This document shows, in pieces, positions 23,715-35,022 of a stretch of DNA of 64,000 nt. Every line of letters starts with the position of its first letter. The stretch's first letter is position 1. Below the pieces are notes generated by a model. That model saw only the letters and a program-made list of their open reading frames with translations, searched no databases and was not told the DNA's origin. A program made the translations under genes and the position numbers. The stretch comes from Amoeboaphelidium protococcarum (Eukaryota > Aphelidiomycota > Aphelidea): contig JALECJ010000004.1 in the NCBI GenBank assembly GCA_023515745.1, positions 434,001 to 498,000 of the forward strand. Direction: 5' to 3'.

Positions 23715-24100
23715 ATGTCTTCAGCAATAGGTAGATGGATGAATAGCCCGACTGGTCCGAGGTACATTCATTTTTGGGCACCGGTAAGTCTTCATACCAA
23801 CTCATTTGAATGACTGATCAATCATCAATTTAATCACACATAGAATTGTAGGCAATGAAATGGGCGCTAGTTATTGCTGGACTCGCTGATTACAATAGAC
23901 CTGCAGAGAAGTTGAGCGTGTCGCAGTCATCTGCTCTAGCTGCTACTGGATTAATTTGGACTCGATACTCCACTCAGATTGTACCTGTTAATTATAGCCT
24001 GATGACGGTGAATTTGTTCTTAGCCGGCACTGGTCTGTATTAGTTGTACAGAATATACGATTACAAATAGTCGCTTGAGGCGAAGCAAAAGTCAGTGTGA
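23715..24100 (+). CDS. MPC2: Mitochondrial pyruvate carrier subunit MPC2
   Basis: A 105-residue protein from two exons; intron 23784-23851 (68 bp, ends TGTAG). Family blocks: SPTGPRYIHFWAPAMKW, VIAGLADYNRPAEKLSVSQS, ALAATGLIWTRYSTQIVP and NYSLMTVNLFLAGTGLYQLY. The LAATGLIW/TRYS pattern and NYSLM identify the MPC2 subunit rather than MPC1. It sits in the mitochondrial inner membrane as a heterodimer with MPC1. The antisense open frame of the neighbouring carrier gene runs into its second exon. Confidence 0.92.
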
Positions 24101-25113
24101 ACAAAAGAGTGAGAGAATGTGAGATTAGATTTAATAATGGTTTAATGTTATTTCTATTAATGATTTTATGGCGATTACTACTTCATTTGATAATATTTAG
24201 CCAGACTGAGAAATTGCTCCAAGAATACAAAGGTGAGAATTGTGTGAGGACCAACGCGCAGATAATGTGCACCGAAGCCTTTATATAACGCCATGAATCC
24301 CTCGGCTCTTACAGTCTTGACGAAGCAGTCCATCGGTCCGTGATACAGCTTCACAGAGTTGTGCTAATTATACAGACGAGTCATGATCACATCAAATGGG
24401 TTCATGAAGAGACATACCAGGAGTCCGGAGCCGAATGATGCGCCAAATGTGGCAGCCAGTTCATTCTTCAACTCGGTGTGCTATCTAATTAGATCTTTGA
24501 TCTTATCATAGGTGGCCAACTGAACTGAACTGCCTACACCTGTACGCACCATCGCTGCATATGCGCCTGCAAATATTCCCCTGTATCCTTCATTGCGTAT
24601 AATGTGTCTCAATCCATCAGCTGTGCCTCGATACTGATGCTAAACTCCAACAGGATTAACAGCGCTGGCACTTTATAGACGCGTCTTCACTAGGAAGAAT
24701 GGAGATCCCAGAGCAGCACCAAACATACCAGACATGGCGCCACTCACCACATTGGATAGGAAATGCGGCTGATTATTCTAAAGCATTTGAGGAGCAATCA
24801 CAGATTACACCCGATCTTTTATCAGATCATAACCGCCAAATCGGACTCCATTCATGATGACTTGATAGAAGTACGCTGGTACCAAACCTTTTTGTAAAGC
24901 CAATATGCCTTCAGTACGCCCGATCTTTATGAATGCATGTGCAATACTATTATAAGTTTTTGAAGAGAGCTGCGACTTTTTAATCAACTCTCCCTGCAGT
25001 TGTAGTCTAGTTTTCACCACCTCAAATGGATTGGTGAAAGTTACGCTGGCACATGCCGCTAATCCACCAAGTACAAAATGTAATCCAGGCACTTGCTTAC
25101 TCTACTCTGTCAT
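23974..25113 (-). CDS. Mitochondrial carrier, oxaloacetate/sulfate type (Oac1/SLC25A34-35-like)
   Basis: Single exon. Three carrier repeats: NPFEVVKTRLQLQGEL, SPFFLVKTRLQS and NPFDVIMTRLYNQ, with matrix-helix motifs LQKGLVPAYFYQ, GIFAGAYAAMVRT and LYKGFGAHYLRVGPHT. The combination of NPFEVVKTRLQLQGEL and the final RVGPHTILTFVFLEQ points to the Oac1/SLC25A34-35 branch (dicarboxylate/oxaloacetate exchange). The expected end is near QFLSLAKYYQMK (about position 24181, 311 residues), but no TGA occurs there. The frame stays open for another 68 codons and reaches its first TGA at 23974-23976, inside MPC2 exon 2. Either the protein has a long tail antisense to MPC2 or an unseen 3' intron supplies an earlier stop. 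Start at 25113 gives MTEQSKQVPGLHF. Confidence 0.85.
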
Positions 25114-25427
25114 TACTAGATATATTTTCAGAATTGATATATACTAATTAAAAATACTGATTGATAACAATAAAGTCAAAGAAGTGAATGTGATGAGTAA
25201 CTGTGGAGATGGATCTGTGAGGGCGTGATTCGTCCGTTCCAGAAAGATCAGTCAGACAGCCCAAAGCATTGTAATTCACGCGCAAGTCTGTCTATCCAAT
25301 GATTAATCTACAGTATGACTGTCAATATATTTCGCTCATATCACTATTTAGGAAGCTAAAATAAATCTAAACACTTCCATTCGTCAAAATTGTGTAATGG
25401 CTCATATATTCATACCGTAGTTATGTA
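25114..25427. other. Intergenic
   Basis: About 310 bp upstream of the carrier gene and downstream of the secreted protein gene. I see no coding frame or structured RNA. Confidence 0.5.
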
Positions 25428-27383
25428 TCATTGGGAAATTGCTTCATACTTGGCCAGAGTCAATAATTGCATTGAATTAGTCAGAGCCGGGCTTGACCAA
25501 TATGGAAACAACGCGGTGGACAGATTAGCGGAATTCAAGTTCTCTGGTACGTGATTGCCAAAGCATACCTAATTCTTGATCATATCCTGGTACTTGTCTT
25601 CTTCAATGTAACCGCTCACACTGGCGACCACTCTAGCCACATTCAGGATTCCAAATTCGAACGGGTTGGAGAACTTGGAGCACGGACCAGCATCAGTTCC
25701 ATTTAGCCATTTGAAACTGTTGTGAGGGAACGACACGGGAGTAGTCTCCGCAGTCTTGATAGATGCGCTGAAGAAGGCATTCTCTTTCGGGTATTTGTTG
25801 GCATACTTGGCCATGAATGTGTGCCCCTTCTCAATCACTTATCTGACATTAGATGGCACACCGCGGTCCAATTTCAACTTTAAAGAATCAGAGCCTGTAG
25901 TCACAGCTTTGGTTGTAAAAGTGTCAATAAGAGCATTTAAAGCCATTGCTGTGCTGAAAACACGATCTTCATGCTTCTCATGTGCACGACCAAATGCAGA
26001 GTCTGCATTGCCCAAAAATTCGTCCCAATAACATTAATCTTTTTAGCACTCAACTTCGCGGATAAGTTCTACGGTTCCATAATACTTCATTGCCAGTTCC
26101 AACTTGTCTCTAGCGTCACGAACATATTTAGGAAGGCTGCGCAAATTTGCATTCTTCATCACTGACAAAATTCTGGCCACAAACCAATAGAATGCAAATT
26201 TGGGTGGATAATACAACAAGACATTAGTTTGATACACTTCAACGATACGATTCTTCAGCGACCATACCAGCAAATCCACATTATCAACATACATCTTCTT
26301 GAAAGCATCTGTATGCATAACTGATACATCCCCACGCTGCACAATCAAGAATTGAGTGAATCCAAAAATGGTGTTAGCCACCACAGAGAGATCGACATTG
26401 TTCACATTAAATGGCATTCTCTTATATTCCCATTACGCTTCAACTTCATTTACTTGCTGCATCCAAGTTGAAATTATAGCCAGATTTGGGTCACGAACGC
26501 GCTCTTTAATGAACTTTCGAATCCATAGGTAGGTGCGAGGATCTACAGCATTGAGAGGATAAGTCTTTGAGTTGGGATAATATGCGTACTGTAGGTAGTA
26601 TGCAACAATGGTCTATGGCGATTTATTATATTCAACCCATTGGGATGCAGTAAGAGGGAACTGAGATTGCGCAGTTAGCAATTTCATACCCAGTGCCAAA
26701 TTACAGCCAGTATCATCACTATCGGCAGGGATACGGAAGGATGTTTGGAAAGAATCTTCAAACTCAAGAGCCTTATCGACCAACTCAGCCAAAAATCCCA
26801 GATGCAGCCATTCCAGTGCTGTCTTCACATATCCAAATCCTTTGCGTAGTTCACCAAGAGGCACGTCAATGTTGGGCGGTGATGCACGGTATCCGGCACC
26901 ATCAATCTTGATTTGATTCCAAAAGGAAAATAGCGGGACATCTTGGTCAACATTCTGATCCTTGTGCGTGATTATAGCCTTGACACCACGCAGTAATTCC
27001 TAATCAGTTATGCGTAACTGTGGAGCATACTATTAGGAATCAATCAAAGCTTCCAGGATGAACATTGTCACAAACGAATTGTCATCTGGGAACTTGTACA
27101 CATTTCTCAAGAAGCCCAGGTTACCATTGAAGTTGAGATGAACAAAAGAGTCATATATCCCCTCTTATCTTTACCATGAAATCAGCGGTGGGTAAGTCAG
27201 TTTAGGGCGATACTCTGTAGACTTTGTGGACTATGATGCGCGAATAGTCTTGAGCAATTTGGTCATTACATTGCGGCGACACTCAATCTCGACATCATCA
27301 TTCCCATGCTAGATTAACGACGGAGTGCATAGCGCAAGAGCGATGAAAGCCACAAATACAATCAGCATCTACCGCAGAGCCAT
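25428..27383 (-). CDS. Large secreted protein, possibly an alpha/alpha-toroid fold, unknown function
   Basis: A 651-residue single-exon protein with a clear signal peptide (MALRQMLIVFVAFIALALC) and mature start near TPSLIQHGND. The mature part is rich in aromatic residues and amphipathic helices, with motifs such as GIYDSFVHLNFNGNLGFLRN, SFVTMFILEALID, DSDDTGCNLALGMKL, VDLSVVANTIFGFTQFL, STAMALNALIDTFT and FEFGILNVARVV. The recurrent pattern of a short loop followed by a helix with small residues (DTGCNLALG, VDLSVVANTIFG, VFSTAMALNALI) recalls alpha/alpha-barrel proteins such as terpenoid-cyclase-like or glycoside hydrolase toroids. That is a weak structural guess. I see no diagnostic catalytic motif. 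A few Cys residues are present. Expression is likely from the divergent promoter shared with SPB4. Confidence 0.75.
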
Positions 27384-27630
27384 CTTTAATTAGAACTCTC
27401 AAAACTTGTCGCAACTGTTGTAAGCAAATAGTAATACGCGTGAAGATAACGGTATCTATAAGGCAATCAATGCGCGCTTTGCTTACAAACGCGTTATATC
27501 CGTTCACGCGGTCCTTCATATTTTTTCACATTATCACGACAGTGCGATCATCGTGTTAAAACCTCTCAGTGTAAAAAGCTTTGAAAATCGCATAAAAAGA
27601 CGTAGGCAAGATAAGGTATCAATAAAAGAT

Positions 27631-29627
27631 ATGAATTTCGCATCTGCTGGTGTATGGAGTAGTATCAAGCCACAGCTATCTACTTATAGGTATTGCGTAA
27701 TATTTTTATTTATCGCTATATATCTAATTATTGTCGCACTGTGTATTGTAGTTTAAATGTAATTAAATGTCTGGGATTTGATTAAATGACTCCAGTACAG
27801 GCGTCTTCTATTCCATTGTTTCTGAACCATAAAGACGTGGTGGTGGAGGCTACGACTGGAAGCGGTAAATCTTTGGCGTTTATCGTTCCTATTGTGGAAA
27901 TACTGCTGAGGCGTTCGGATGGATTTAAAGAGAGTTAGGTGGGCGCAATAGTGATATGTCCAACAAGAGAATTGGCGCGTCAGATTCATCAAGTACTGCT
28001 TGCGTTTGTGCCAAGCGATGATGACTCTGTGGATTAGGTGATAAAGACTAGAATTAGAGCTCAGCTTCTCACTGGCGGCTGCACTGTTGATGAAGATCTA
28101 AAGTACTTCCATCAGGTGAATCCCACTATACTTATTGCGACTCCTGGTAAATTGGATTAGATTCTTAAATCAGGCAAAGTTAATACGTCCCAACTGGAGG
28201 TATTAGTGCTTGATGAGGCTGATCGACTGCTTGATATGGGATTCGATAAATAGGTGCGTGAGATTATTGCCCGTCTACCTAAGTAGAGACGCACTGGCTT
28301 ATTCTCTGCCACTATCACTGACGCGTTGTAAGATTTGGTTAAAGCGGGTCTGAGGAATCCCGTCAAGATTGTGGTCAAAGTTCAAGATAAAGTGTCCAAG
28401 TAGATTTAACGTACTCCTAGTTTGTTAAGTATTGTGTATAAAGTTGTTGAGGCTCATAATTACGTTAGTACTCTATTGGGGGTGTTGCAACAGTACAAAC
28501 ATTAAAAGGTGATTGTATACTTTGCTACATGCTTATGCGTTGAGTATTTTCACCGTGTTCTCTCTATAATCCTACCAAAAGATCAAAACATATTTGCACT
28601 GCATGGGAAGAAAGATAGCTAGTAGAGACCAAAGATTTTGTCAAAATATGAACAGTGTACTGCTGGAGTTTTATTGTGCACAGATGTAGCTGCGCGGGGC
28701 ATTGATTTTGAGGATGTTGATGTTGTTGTGCAATATCACACGCCATAAGATCCACAAGCATTCCTGCATCGTTGTGGGCGAACTGCTCGGTCAGGTAAAA
28801 GTGGCAAAGCTATCACTTTTCTGATGCCTCATGAAGACACTTTCGTCGAGTATCTCACTTTGAAGAAAGTGCCTTTAGTGGAAGACTCGACTGATTATAC
28901 TTTTGATACATCTCTCCTTGATGTAAATGGATTAAATTTTCCCTCCTTTTACAATTCATCTTTGGAGAATAGTATTGGATGTTCATAATTAAAATTGGAG
29001 CGATTAATGCATTGGAATGTTCTGTAAGATAGAGCGTTATACGATGCTCAGGTGCGAGCATTTGTCTCTTACTTATAATCATACAAGGAGCATCAGCTGA
29101 AGTTTATATTCCCATTTAGCAAGTTACCGATTGATGGCGTCATGTGTTAGTTTATGTTGTTAGCAGTGCCCAAGTCTCCAGAGATTCGGTAATGGAAGCA
29201 ATAACACGGTGATTTGTAACTGTTTAAATCCACAGTGGGAGACCAATATCTGGATCTGGTTAAGTACAAGGAGAAAGCTAGAGAGAAGAAGAGGCAATAA
29301 CTGTTGCAAGCGAAAACACTAAAGTAGAATACATAACAGTCAGGTGCAGCTCAAGTAAAATCATAAGTGAAAAGCAGTGAACCATGGTCTAAACAAAAGT
29401 AATAGAAGGAGACTAGAGCTTTAAAGGCTGAGAAGCGGGAGAAGAAGAGGAAGGCCATATTGCTAAAGTAGATGGAATAGATTGACGCGCAATAGTCCAG
29501 TGGTAAGACATCCTTGCAGTAATCCAATAAAGTTAGTACAATCAAAGATCAGTATTTAGCTGAGAGTGATGATGATTTGGCTCTAGACTATAAAGATTAT
29601 CAAAAGGAGAAACGACGTAAATGTTGA
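27631..29627 (+). CDS. SPB4: DEAD-box RNA helicase Spb4/DDX55 (60S ribosome assembly)
   Basis: A 644-residue helicase with one 62-bp intron near the 5' end (27690-27751, ends TGTAG). Motifs: [14 protein letters not shown] (Q motif), EATTGSGKS (I), [31 protein letters not shown] (II), FSATIT (III), [28 protein letters not shown] (VI). The C-terminal extension contains [19 protein letters not shown], diagnostic of the Spb4/DDX55 and Dbp4/DDX10-Has1 group, then a Lys/Arg/Gln-rich tail with [11 protein letters not shown]. Spb4 acts in the nucleolus on pre-60S rRNA. Gln is frequently TAA/TAG; the Q-motif TPVQAS glutamine itself is CAG. Confidence 0.92.
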
Positions 29628-29657
29628 ATTACACTTTATATGATTTATAATAGATTG

Positions 29658-30743
29658 TCACTTTTAGCAGTAATCATATATAGATTCTACAGACTTTATC
29701 CGTACGCGGGCACCTTCTATAATGAGTAATTCCATTGCTCCTACGCCAAATGAACCGGCTCTCTTGGCATCTTTACCATAATCAAATGTATAACCAAGCC
29801 GCGTCCATGGAAATATTGATGATATATACTCAGATTAGTAATCATACACTCCCGAATAAACAGCCAGATTGTAGAACCATCGTTAATGCTCAGACGCATT
29901 GCGATTACTACTACCGAGACCGGACTCAGTTCCATTCACTAGAAGTTTAAGATTCCCATTCGGAGATTCAACTATTTCAGTAAGTTGACATGACCGTCTC
30001 CTGATATTACCATTTAAACATGGCCTTGTTAAGTATTTGAGCTTTACCTGCATGGTGACTATAGAATTACGCGTGCTGGGCAACTGAGGAGGCATACCCA
30101 TAAACTCCTATAACCGTAACACTCTTTTAGAATTCAGAGGATCAGAAAGCGATGCATTACCTACAGACTACCAACTCTCATTACGTCCCATACAAAACTA
30201 TTGGAACTGTGGGACAATAGTCACCCACAGCGGTCTTTGCATACTCACAGTTTCATTAATGGCAGTTGCATACTGATCATGTGCTGCAGTCCACGTAACG
30301 ACTTTTATTGTTTTTGCAACACTACGCTTGAATAATCGCGGAAGCTCCACGTCTTCATTTTCATCTCCATCATTATCATCATCATCATCATCAATATCAC
30401 TATGAACAACTGTAAAATCAGCATGGTCATCCAGTTGATACGGCCTTATATCATGCTATCGTTTTTATAGATGTTGTTTCGCTTTGTACCAAGCGCTGTC
30501 AGTAAAGATACGATTCCTACGCATGCCATGGTACTCTGCATCAAGTAGCTAACCAATAGGCGGAAAATTGATAGAGTCATTCTTCTACGGAGTCATGGCC
30601 CTTTCAACCGCCCGGCGGTAATCTTGCTCAGCATTGTCCAACAGCTCTTATACATTAGTTCGTTATAGACAGTGAACGCAAAGAAGCAGAAGGTAAGCCA
30701 ATATGACAATTTATTGGATCCGCGATATCGCCGCATAAACCAT
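29658..30743 (-). CDS. Secreted or membrane-anchored acidic protein, unknown family
   Basis: A 361-residue single-exon protein. The start at 30743 gives an N-terminal hydrophobic segment (IVILAYLLLLCVHC, residues 12-25), read as a signal peptide or type II anchor. A central acidic run around residue 120 (IDDDDDDNDGDENEDVE) is followed by WVTIVPQFQQFCMGRNESW with an N-glycosylation sequon, a basic patch (NGNIRRRSCQLTE), and a conserved-looking C-terminal block: FPWTRLGYTFDYGKDAKRAG, GVGAMELLIIEGARVRIKSV, ending near a Cys. The last block looks like a small folded beta domain. I do not recognise it. Confidence 0.7.
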
Positions 30744-31563
30744 TGATATAAACTGGTCTATTAAAGAGTATATCGGGTAGATAGTATCAGCAGTAGAGAG
30801 AGAAAGAGAGAGAGAGAGATGAGCGGCAGGATCTTGGCATTAAATATGGAGAGAGATGGTTCGTGCGTGACACTGAAACAGATCGAGTAAACGACGCGTA
30901 CACTTTACGATACGATTCGCGTCATTCACACTAAATGCAGCGCGTTTACTGTTAAAATGCTGGGCTATTGTATACGGTATACCTCTACCTTGATATGCAT
31001 CGCTTGATAAGTTTAATGTGTTGTTGTAATTAATCAATTAGAAAAATGTTGGAATTTAACTGACTACTGAATGGCAATAGATACATCTTTTCACAATGCT
31101 GCATTAATAGGTATGGGTTCGTATCATTTAATTGAGTCTTTTAGCTAGTAACTAGTCTGTAGCGTAAGACTAAGTAGAAGTAGTGAACATCAAATCTTAA
31201 GAAACTTTGTGTTGTTTCAATTACTCTCTAAGATGACAGACACTCAACATGATACAAGTAAAGTTAGAATGAGTGCATACACCGTCATTGCTTGCTTAAT
31301 ACACTCCATAGCCGTCATTGTACTTTCACGGTTCTATTTCTTGATATCCAAACGCTACATTTCACGCGTTTTGACACTATTTATACAACGTGATGTAAAA
31401 CTTGTGCAACGACAAAGCCCCTGTCATCGTTCTGTATAACACGAGGTTTCTATTTCTTAACAGAGTATAAATTCGGCATTGATATCTTCTAATTTTTCTT
31501 TTCCATTACAATTTTAAATTATTATTTTATACTAATTCGACGTATTGACCTATTCCCGCTGAA
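30744..31563. other. Long non-coding gap with possible small ORF
   Basis: About 820 bp. It holds a GA simple repeat (separate entry) and an ACGCGT palindrome at 30894-30899 and again at 31364-31369. There is also a TATA-like gtataaat near 31465, about 100 bp before the secreted-protein start. An open frame of about 110 codons from ATG 31232 to a TGA at about 31559 exists on +, but it reaches into AT-rich leader sequence and has no recognisable content; I do not call it. Confidence 0.5.
30795..30821. repeat. (GA)n simple repeat
   Basis: Nearly pure GA dinucleotide repeat just upstream of the minus-strand secreted gene, so its transcript strand reads as a pyrimidine (CT) tract 50-80 nt before the start codon. 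Confidence 0.85.
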
Positions 31564-31965
31564 ATGAAATCCGTAATCTTTAGTGCTTTGGTCGCCCTGA
31601 TTGCTACCGTCTCTGCCCATCCTTCTAAGCCACAGGAGATTGGCGATGTCACTGTTCATTTTACAACCTACGCAAGCAAAGATTGCACTGGCTAGCCTTC
31701 TGGTCCGTATAAACCAATTGTCGCTGTCGTTGGCCACTGCGTGTCTTATGGTGACTCATCCCTGAAGGTCACCCAGAAGGCTGGTTGTCCTGATGAATAC
31801 GTTGCTGAGATCTTTAGCAAAAACGGCTGTGTCCTGCCTCCACTATCCAGTGCCAGCTATCCAATTTTGCCTGGTTTATACAACGCCAAGACTCCTGGTC
31901 AATGTATGAGTAATGGTCACTTTAGTTCGCAGATGAGCTTTGTGCTCTCCGCTGCTGACAACTGA
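31564..31965 (+). CDS. Small secreted Cys-containing protein, copy 1
   Basis: A 133-residue protein with a strong signal peptide (MKSVIFSALVALIATVSA, cleavage before HPSKPQ). The mature part is about 115 residues with five Cys, in KDCTG, GHCVSYGD, KAGCPDEY, KNGCVLPP and GQCMSNG. It lacks any known catalytic motif and looks like a compact beta-rich extracellular protein. A clear paralogue lies at 45378-45791 on the other strand: VTQKA, NGC, KTPGQCMSNGHFSS and VVGHCVSY are shared. TGA is the stop, and only one Gln codon is TAG. Highly expressed-looking codon use (many TCC, GTC, ACC, CTG) sets it apart from neighbours. Confidence 0.87.
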
Positions 31966-32446
31966 ACAGTGATCAGGGCGCAGTTTGAATTGCGACCTGA
32001 TATTAAATGAATTTGAAGTAATAGAACTATATGGTTTTCTCGTTGTTATTTGCAGTATTTATCATCATCACTACTAGATAACAACCGTGAATGGGTAGTT
32101 ATCGATAGCACGAAATTGCCAAGATTTTAGTTACGCTTGTTAACGCCTCATAACTTCTCACCATATACATTTTATCATTTCGGGACTTTCTTACCGTGAT
32201 CTATTCAGAATGTTCATCAAATTTTACTTAAAAATCGCCAGTGCAGATATAGTCCCAATAGTCGTTCCATTACAAGATCAGATAAGCAATCGCTTTACAT
32301 TTCGCCAACGATCAGATGCGACAAAGCTCGCGTTGGTTTCTTCGTCAACTTCATCTAACATCTAAAGATCAGCTTTATTTTATATTGCTTTAATAAAGAA
32401 TTTATATCACAACGGCAATAGAAATATTCCTTTTTTACTGCATACT
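31966..32446. other. Intergenic
   Basis: 3' region of the secreted protein and promoter of the strumpellin-like gene. A short inverted repeat (ataacaaccgtgaatgggtagttat) is seen near 32078-32102. No coding frame is evident. Confidence 0.5.
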
Positions 32447-34285
32447 ATGGAGTCTGCGTTAAGAAAACTCTGTGGATAGTCACAATTACTGCTGGCTAAG
32501 GAGAGCATCCTGCTCTTTGACTATAATCTACCTCATTTGATACGTTAATCACAATCGGCTGATTCCGTGTAGAGTAAAGCCATGTATATCAAGTGCTTAA
32601 ATCAGTTCTATTAGCTGTTAGGTGGTATAATATCTTATCGGTAATCTCTAGTGGATCTCCTTATTAACGTTTAGAATGGACATTTTATTTAATGGAATCT
32701 GGGCAAGATTATGGAAAATGATGTGGCAAGAAATCTCTTATTGAATGCTGTATGTAATTGCGTTAAACTGGTGGAAATTATAGAGACTCAATTACTGCAA
32801 GAAGATTTTATTAGAATGTTGAAAGATTATCAAGTCGCCAATTACTCTGTTGAGATAGATTGTCTCATTAGAGATTTGTACTCGTCTAATGTGTTTTTGT
32901 CACGCGATGGGTCATTGATTTAGAAGACATCCTCCTTGTTGTTATAATACTTGCTGTCTAATAGTACTAATGATTCTGCTACCGGTCATGATACATTTGT
33001 GTATTGCCTCTCTAAAATATTGTTTACTGACTAGGAAATTAGCATATAATTGCTTCGAAACATTTAGAATTGCAAGACATTCCCTTACACGTTTACAATC
33101 AATCTCCATAATGGGTATTGTATTGACACATTCTCTTATTGGCGCGATTTGCTTTTATAGCAGGGAGATACTGTCGATAACAATGGTCGGTCTCCTAAAG
33201 GGAAGAAGAATTAGTAGAAGCAAACAGAATTCTAGTAACGTAGACTGCTAGAAAAGGATGGAAAGTTGATACAAGAATTAGGACGACTGAATACTCCAGG
33301 ATTGCTGTCGATTGACTACCTGGTGGACAATCATGAATCTGTATTCTAGATTTGTCGCGATATGAACAGATATGTAAGATTGAGATTTAGGCTCAGTCAG
33401 TAGCTGCTCAAGGCAGATCTCTCTAATTTGATCACCTTGTCCTAGGTGGAGTAGAAAACCGCAAGTCTTTTGAAAGAGTTAGTATCTTAAAGGGACGCGT
33501 AATGGATAAAGTACTAGTAAAAAATTGTCCACTCATTGTAGATATTGGTTTAATTTTATAGCGGGAACTTGGATTAGTAAAAGTTTTGCAATCTATTCGG
33601 TAACATTGCATCTGCTGTGCTGGAGCTGAAGATATCTGAGGATATCAAAGCCAGCAGAGTAATTGTAGAGTTGGAAAAGTGTCTGTAATCATCGTTAGAT
33701 TATCATTCGGTGAATTCTGTGATCTAGAATGTGGAGATTGTCAAAGAAGTGATGAATACTTTACAGTTGATGTTGAGATTGATGGCGGTCGATGAAAAGA
33801 GTATCGATTAGTTTTCGGAGCTCTCAGAGTCCAGCTATATCTTTCATAAGCTGATATATCCTCATTCTGATGGAAATTAATAAAGTTTGAATTCCAGATA
33901 AATTCCGCGTTAGTTGGCTGATCTTTTAACTGATCGTGGAAAGTTGTAGAGAGTATGGCCGTATTTGCTTGCTTCTATAGCGGTAAAGGCCGATTCTTAA
34001 TACTCATAGAATGTTATTGAACCACTGTAACGTTATTATGATCTCAAGTTGTAGTAATTTAAGGCGAGCATAGTATAAAGTAGTAAAAACGCGTCATAGA
34101 AGTTGAATCATTAACTGCAAGAATTGAGAAGTGCATAGCCTGTTGTTACTAACTAGAAGCTACCACTATCATCGCTGAATTAATTTGTGGACACGCAGAA
34201 TAGAATCAAGATGGGCGGCATCATGCTTGAGCTATGTCAGCTATAGATCATAAAGAATGCAAGCCCTCTTTATAATAAGTAGTGA
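32447..34285 (+). CDS. Strumpellin (WASH complex subunit 5)-like protein, N-terminal half only
   Basis: A 612-residue single-exon protein, very rich in TAA/TAG glutamines. It resembles the N-terminal half of strumpellin in several aligned blocks: LCGQSQLLLAKESILLF near the start; FYQLLGGIISYRQSLVDLL then GHFIQWNLGKIM and RNLLLNAVCNCVKLVEIIET; FQICRDMNRYVRLRFRLS; and LLKELVSQRDAQWIKYQQK, corresponding to the LLSE-K-x-KW-HYK region. Strumpellin is a core subunit of the endosomal WASH actin-nucleation complex. Full-length family members are about 1,150 residues. Here TGA follows at 34283-34285 and an opposite-strand gene begins 46 bp on, so a C-terminal half is not encoded next door. The similarity is from memory of family patterns; it could also be a remote helical-bundle relative. 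Confidence 0.78.
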
Positions 34286-34331
34286 TTTTATATGAATATA
34301 CTGTATATGCACAATATAATAGACACGCTTG

Positions 34332-34823
34332 TCAATCAGAGTCTACTTCCATATCGCTCTCTTCACTCGCCGCATCAGTTCCATGTCTCTAATGTACAGA
34401 ATCAATTTTACTTTGTGGTGGAGCATGTTATTCTATTTCCCGATCAGCTTCTTAATCTTGCTATTATTATTAAACATAATACCTGGATTTCATGTCTACA
34501 ATATGACTAGTGGAACGCGCATACTCTATCCGCATTACTCTACCCAGAAACTGTGTACCATTTAGTTGAAGCATAGCATTTTCCGCGCCTTGAACATCAT
34601 GACACACAATGAATGCCTGTCCTCTCATTGAGTTTTTAACATTGTATTTATCGCCGCTACTACCTTGTGTAGATTTGAGTTTATTCGGACGCGTAGCCTT
34701 GGTGCTTATGATCTATCCAACTCGAGTATGTGGAGTAAAGTGGTAGTAGAGAAGCTATTTCAGTTTATTCTTGTCCATATTTGTAGGGAGATTAGCCACG
34801 AATAGTGTTTAATTCTACTCCAT
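34332..34823 (-). CDS. U1A/U2B''-type spliceosomal RRM protein
   Basis: A 163-residue protein. One RRM with the U1A/U2B'' signature: QTLFVANLPTNMDKNKLKQL, the loop insertion with STKATRPNKLKS (longer than usual), MRGQAFIVCHDVQGAENAM (the RNP1-like RGQAF), and LGRVMRIEYARSTSHIV. In animals U1A and U2B'' carry two RRMs; fungal homologues and this protein carry only one, followed by a Gln-rich acidic tail. It binds U1 and/or U2 snRNA stem-loops in the spliceosome. Which snRNP cannot be read from sequence. Confidence 0.88.
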
Positions 34824-35022
34824 TATTTAATTATTGTATTCTATTTTATGCTTTTTGAATCTAAACTATTTCGATGAGGTTGGTTAATCTAGCGCAGATT
34901 CGAAGCAATTGATCAAGAGAGAAAGCAGAGCAACGTTAGAACGAAGAGTTATAGGAGAAAGTACTGTAAAATCTGCGAGCGATAACATGAGATAAACTAA
35001 ATATATAAACACTTGTTAAATA

